The notes under the pieces: model-generated
Databases searched by the model: none
Told to the model about the DNA's origin: nothing
Seen by the model: the letters and a program-made list of their open reading frames with translations, nothing else
NCBI GenBank assembly: GCA_937952235.1
Contig: CALFZM010000009.1
Span: 1-9,365, forward strand
Length of the DNA: 9,365 nt
Direction: 5' to 3'
DNA from: an uncultured Opitutia bacterium
GTDB taxonomy: Bacteria > Verrucomicrobiota > Verrucomicrobiia > Opitutales > Opitutaceae
Shown: positions 6,908-9,365 of the stretch, in pieces
Layout: each line of letters opens with the position of its first letter
Numbering within the stretch: position 1 is the stretch's first letter
Translations under genes and position numbers: made by a program

Positions 6908-8373
6908 CGGGCCAGGCGATCGAGCAGGTTGCGCGTGATGCGATCGACCGTGGCGTCCTTGCCCAGGCCGTGCGACCAGTCCGTCGTCCCGGCGGTGAAC
7001 ACGGTGCCGCCGCGGGTGTACAGCCCCATGACGGCGTTGCCGGTGCGGCCCTTCTCCCACTTCTCGTACCACTCGGCGTCGTCCGGATGCCAGCGTACCG
7101 GGCAGGTGGCGAGCACGACGAAGTCCCGGGGCGTGCCGTCGCGACCGGTCGGATACGGCAGGCCGTCGCGCCAGGTCAGCTCGCAGCCGTCGCATTCGTA
7201 GCCGACGATCGTCTCGCGTCCGCCGAAGGCCGCCCCGCGCTTCAGGTCCGTCCCGGCAAGCACCCAGTGTTCCGGCCGGTGCACGGTGTATTCCGCCGGC
7301 TCGTCCATGAACTGGCCGTGGCTCTTGCGGTAGCCGCCCCAGAGGAAGCCCACGCCGGTGAGCGTGTTCTCGGGCCGCCCCACGAGGTGGTGGCTCCAGA
7401 GGCTGGTCAGCGTGGCGTGGCGGCCGGCGGCGAAGACGGGATCCTGGTGATAGTTTTGCTTCCAGCAGACGAGCGCGGTGCCCTGGTCCTCGCTCCGGAC
7501 CTGCCAGCAGACCGAGTTGCCGCTGAAGAACGCCACGTTGCCACCGCGGCCGATGAATGCCTCGAGGTGGTCGCGCATGGGCGCGCTCCAGTATTCGTCG
7601 TGGCCCACGCTCAGCACGAGCCGGTAGGGCGCGAGCAGCTCGGGCCGCGCCTCGAGGTCGCCGTTGGCCGCGAAATCGAGCGCGTAGCCGTTGCCCTCGG
7701 CCCACGCGACGAACGGCAGTTCCCAGCGGGAAAACTGCGAGCCGCCCGGGCGGTGGAACGAGACGCGGTGTCCCTGGTTCTTCCCGCGGCCGTTGTAGGC
7801 GTAGAGGCTGAAACCGCCCCAGTTGTTGTACGCGTTGTAGGTGTTGGTCGCGAGCTGCAGCAGGATCCTCGTGTCTCGTCCCGGCTGCGCCGGCCGCACG
7901 ACGAACCACGCCTCGCTTTCGGCGGTGCGGCGTCCCCGCTGCGTGTAGCGGCCGCCGTTGTCCTGTGCGCGCAGCGTGGCCACATAGTAGCCCGACTTCC
8001 AGTGTGCGCCCACCGGCACCTTGAACGTCTCGGGCCAGCCGCAGCCGTGCGAGGACGCGTTCTCCGGCACCGTGTGCTCCGCTCCCGCGATCTCGGCGCT
8101 CTTCCACACCACCTCGCGCGTTGCCCCGAGGCGGGCAATTTCCACCGCGAAACGCGGCGCACTCGTCGAGACGTGGAACGCCGCCTCGTCGCCCGGCGCG
8201 TAGCTCACCTGGCCGGCGTAGCCCTCGACGAAGAGCGGACGCGGCTCGTCGGCGGCACGCCCCGTCCGCGCGCCGAGGGCGCCGGCCAGCGCGAGCACCA
8301 GGCTGGTGCGAAGCAGGATACGCCGCGAACGGGCGAGCGGGGAGGGAGGCGCGGGGCGGGAGAACCGGGGCAT
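6904..8373 (-). CDS. N,N-dimethylformamidase large-subunit-like protein with Tat-like signal
   Basis: This 489-residue protein resembles the C-terminal part of the large subunit of N,N-dimethylformamidase (DMFA2_C family). A signal region, SRRILLR at residues 16-22 followed by a hydrophobic stretch to about 37 and a GRAADE cleavage region, resembles a twin-arginine signal. A beta-rich stretch at about 50-160 precedes the catalytic region. That region carries NTYNAYNNWGG (177-187), VGHDEYW (256-262), GGNVAFFSGN (277-286) and GYECDG (391-396). Characterised dimethylformamidase holds a mononuclear iron with two Tyr and one Glu; tyrosines in the first two motifs and E393 are candidates, but I cannot assign them surely. 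Most relatives are untested, so the substrate is unknown. The start at 8373 has no ribosome binding site. The stop overlaps the start of the CocE-like gene by 4 bp. Family recognition is good; activity is open. Confidence 0.88.
   Translation of the reverse strand: MPRFSRPAPPSPLARSRRILLRTSLVLALAGALGARTGRAADEPRPLFVEGYAGQVSYAPGDEAAFHVSTSAPRFAVEIARLGATREVVWKSAEIAGAEHTVPENASSHGCGWPETFKVPVGAHWKSGYYVATLRAQDNGGRYTQRGRRTAESEAWFVVRPAQPGRDTRILLQLATNTYNAYNNWGGFSLYAYNGRGKNQGHRVSFHRPGGSQFSRWELPFVAWAEGNGYALDFAANGDLEARPELLAPYRLVLSVGHDEYWSAPMRDHLEAFIGRGGNVAFFSGNSVCWQVRSEDQGTALVCWKQNYHQDPVFAAGRHATLTSLWSHHLVGRPENTLTGVGFLWGGYRKSHGQFMDEPAEYTVHRPEHWVLAGTDLKRGAAFGGRETIVGYECDGCELTWRDGLPYPTGRDGTPRDFVVLATCPVRWHPDDAEWYEKWEKGRTGNAVMGLYTRGGTVFTAGTTDWSHGLGKDATVDRITRNLLDRLAR
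8344..8370 (+). other. G-quadruplex-type motif over the first codons of the dimethylformamidase-like gene
   Basis: Four G-runs lie on the plus strand at 8344-8346, 8353-8356, 8358-8360 and 8367-8370, with loops of 6, 1 and 6 nt. This fits the standard G3+ with 1-7 nt loop pattern. It covers codons 2-10 of the leftward gene, on its template strand. In a GC-rich genome some such motifs arise by chance. Confidence 0.45.
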
Positions 8374-8396
8374 GGAGGACGTTCCCGGCGGTCGGC

Positions 8397-8424
8397 GGGA
8401 CGGGGCGGGCCGAGGGGAGCCGGG
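8397..8424 (+). other. Second G-quadruplex-type motif, upstream of the dimethylformamidase-like gene
   Basis: Five G-runs lie on the plus strand at 8397-8399, 8402-8405, 8407-8409, 8414-8417 and 8422-8424, with loops of 2, 1, 4 and 4 nt. The motif lies 24-51 bp before the start codon at 8373 in the divergent intergenic region. The short loops make it the stronger of the two candidates. Confidence 0.5.
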
Positions 8425-8549
8425 ACGGCCGGAGTCTGGCGCCGGCGAGGCGCGTGTCAGCGTTTATCTCCGCCCGGGGCAGGATCCACACCGGATGGGG
8501 GAGCTTTGCCCGCGAAGGAAATGCGGGGTGCCCGCCGCCCGCAGGGTCT

Positions 8550-8576
8550 GATCCCGTAGATCCTGTCCGTCCTGTC
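8550..8576 (-). repeat. Three near-copies of a 9-bp unit (ACAGGAT type)
   Basis: On the plus strand three consecutive 9-mers read GATCCCGTA, GATCCTGTC and CGTCCTGTC. On the minus strand this gives a GACAGGACGGACAGGATC series. It resembles, from memory, the intergenic ACAGGAT-type repeats with 9-bp period seen in many environmental bacteria. It is short and degenerate, and its function is unknown. Confidence 0.4.
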
Positions 8577-8633
8577 TCCCTTCTACTCCGCCACCTGCGC
8601 GGGCGCGGCTTTGACGCTCGCAAAGCACCCGCC

Positions 8634-9314
8634 ATGATCCGCCGGATGATCTCGAAGATGCCGCGTTGGATCTGGGCCGGGGCGTGGGCCCTCGCGTTCG
8701 TGGCGGGAATCGTCAACGTCGTCGGCCTGCTCGGCTTCCAGCATCAGGCGGTCACGCATCTGACCGGCACCACGTCCCAGCTGGCCGCCGCGCTCGCGCA
8801 GCTCGACTTCCGGCATGCGCTCCACTTCGCCGCGGCGATCGGAGCGTTCGTGGCGGGCACGGTGCTGAGTGGTTTCCTGATCCAGGACAGCACGCTGCAA
8901 CTCGGCCGGCGTTATGGCGTGGCTCTCCTGATCGAGGCCGCGCTGTTGTGCGCGGCCGTGCCGCTGCTGAAGCGCGGAAACGTGCTCGGCCTCTATTCTG
9001 CGTCGTGTGCGTGCGGTCTGCAGAACGCGATGGTAAGCACGTACAGCGGCGCGGTGGTGCGGACGACGCACCTGTCGGGCATGTTCACCGACCTCGGCAT
9101 CTTCCTCGGCCACGCGCTGCGGGGGCTCGCAGTCGACGTGCGCCGGCTGCGGTTGTGCTGGCTGGTGATCAGCGGTTTCCTGTCGGGAGGGATAGCGGGC
9201 ACGCTGGCTTTCAACCGCTGGAGCTACGCCGCGCTGTACCTGCCCGGAGGCCTCGCCGCCGCGACCGCAGTCGCTTACGGCGTCTACCGGCTGCGGCGAG
9301 GCGGGCCGCGTTAG
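8634..9314 (+). CDS. YoaK/DUF1275-family membrane protein
   Basis: This 226-residue integral membrane protein has about six hydrophobic segments, near residues 12-35, 62-82, 93-112, 115-133, 174-193 and 197-218, with Arg-rich loops such as 164-173. Family signatures are visible: VNVVGLLGF followed by a THLTG segment (28-45), and GLQNAMVSTYSG with TTHLSGMFTDLG (128-155), where the THxTG/THLSG pair recurs as expected for an internal repeat. The family is common in bacteria and has no settled biochemical role; transport has been suggested. Three in-frame ATGs (8634, 8646, 8658) precede the first helix and none has a clear ribosome binding site. I took the first, so the N-terminus may be up to eight residues shorter. 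It is divergent from the hydrolase genes, and nothing links its function to theirs. Confidence 0.88.
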   Translation: MIRRMISKMPRWIWAGAWALAFVAGIVNVVGLLGFQHQAVTHLTGTTSQLAAALAQLDFRHALHFAAAIGAFVAGTVLSGFLIQDSTLQLGRRYGVALLIEAALLCAAVPLLKRGNVLGLYSASCACGLQNAMVSTYSGAVVRTTHLSGMFTDLGIFLGHALRGLAVDVRRLRLCWLVISGFLSGGIAGTLAFNRWSYAALYLPGGLAAATAVAYGVYRLRRGGPR

Positions 9315-9364
9315 AGCGCCTTTGCGTTCAGGTTTGGGCTACAGAATGGTTGAATCTGCTCTAG
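9311..9364. repeat. Short segment with TAGAGC/GCTCTA ends at the window edge
   Basis: Just over the DUF1275 stop, a stretch of about 50 bp is bounded by TAGAGC (9312-9317) and GCTCTA (9358-9363). Its interior is distinctly less GC-rich than the rest of the window. It could be a weak long-loop stem, a small palindromic repeat, or the start of something beyond the edge. The window ends too soon to tell. Confidence 0.25.
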
Positions 9365-9365
9365 G

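Larger units (their letters stand above)
8374..8633. other. Divergent intergenic region
   Basis: This 260-bp region separates the leftward dimethylformamidase-like gene from the rightward DUF1275 gene and should hold promoters for both. I see no convincing -35/-10 pair on either strand and no Shine-Dalgarno sequence before either start. It does hold one G-quadruplex-type motif (8397-8424) and the 9-bp-period repeat (8550-8576). Confidence 0.5.

Noticed and set aside
5282..8559. Long plus-strand frames (639 and 529 codons) opposite the hydrolase genes
   Set aside because: Antisense shadows of GC-rich genes; their translations are Arg/Ala/His-rich with no recognisable domain.
8611..8639. TTGACG as a -35 box before the DUF1275 gene
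   Set aside because: At 17-nt spacing the -10 position falls on the start codon and reads ATGATC.
6908..8716. N-terminal extension of the CocE-like frame, open for about 600 more codons
   Set aside because: It overlaps the dimethylformamidase-like gene in another frame and is Arg/Pro/Ala-rich low-complexity protein without family motifs; the real start is the ATG at 6907 with a signal peptide.

Overview
The window is GC-rich, double-stranded bacterial chromosome with dense coding and no tRNA, rRNA, CRISPR array or transposase gene that I can see. The base composition and gene content fit an environmental member of the Verrucomicrobiota, perhaps Opitutaceae-like. The main pointers are a ribonucleotide reductase large subunit with several ATP-cones and exported proteins related to dimethylformamidase and CocE. 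This placement is inference from recalled family distributions, not from a search.

Layout. The left third (2-3091, +) is the large subunit of an aerobic ribonucleotide reductase, cut off at its 5' end by the window edge. After its stop come a roughly 155-bp structured repeat (copy A, 3094-3250) and a good intrinsic terminator (3261-3292). A small two-helix membrane protein of unknown function follows (3406-3906, +). It converges on an exported thioredoxin-fold protein (4073-5125, -). The gap between these two genes is filled by a second copy of the structured repeat in the opposite orientation (copy B, 3921-4077). Each copy therefore sits directly behind the stop codon of a gene and points the same way as that gene.

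The right half holds a leftward gene group. A protein of the N,N-dimethylformamidase large-subunit-like family with a Tat-like signal (6904-8373, -) overlaps by 4 bp a CocE/NonD-type serine hydrolase with a signal peptide (5258-6907, -). The thioredoxin-fold protein lies 132 bp further downstream on the same strand. All three are predicted to act outside the cytoplasm. A plausible but unproven reading is a periplasmic unit in which two unrelated hydrolases act on amide or ester substrates. A divergent gene at the right edge (8634-9314, +) encodes a YoaK/DUF1275-family membrane protein. The divergent intergenic region carries two runs of G-quadruplex-type sequence around the start of the dimethylformamidase-like gene and a short 9-bp-period repeat.

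The most interesting signals are the inverted pair of three-hairpin elements at gene 3' ends and the translationally coupled dimethylformamidase-like/CocE-like pair. The large frames antisense to these genes are shadows produced by the high GC content and are not annotated.
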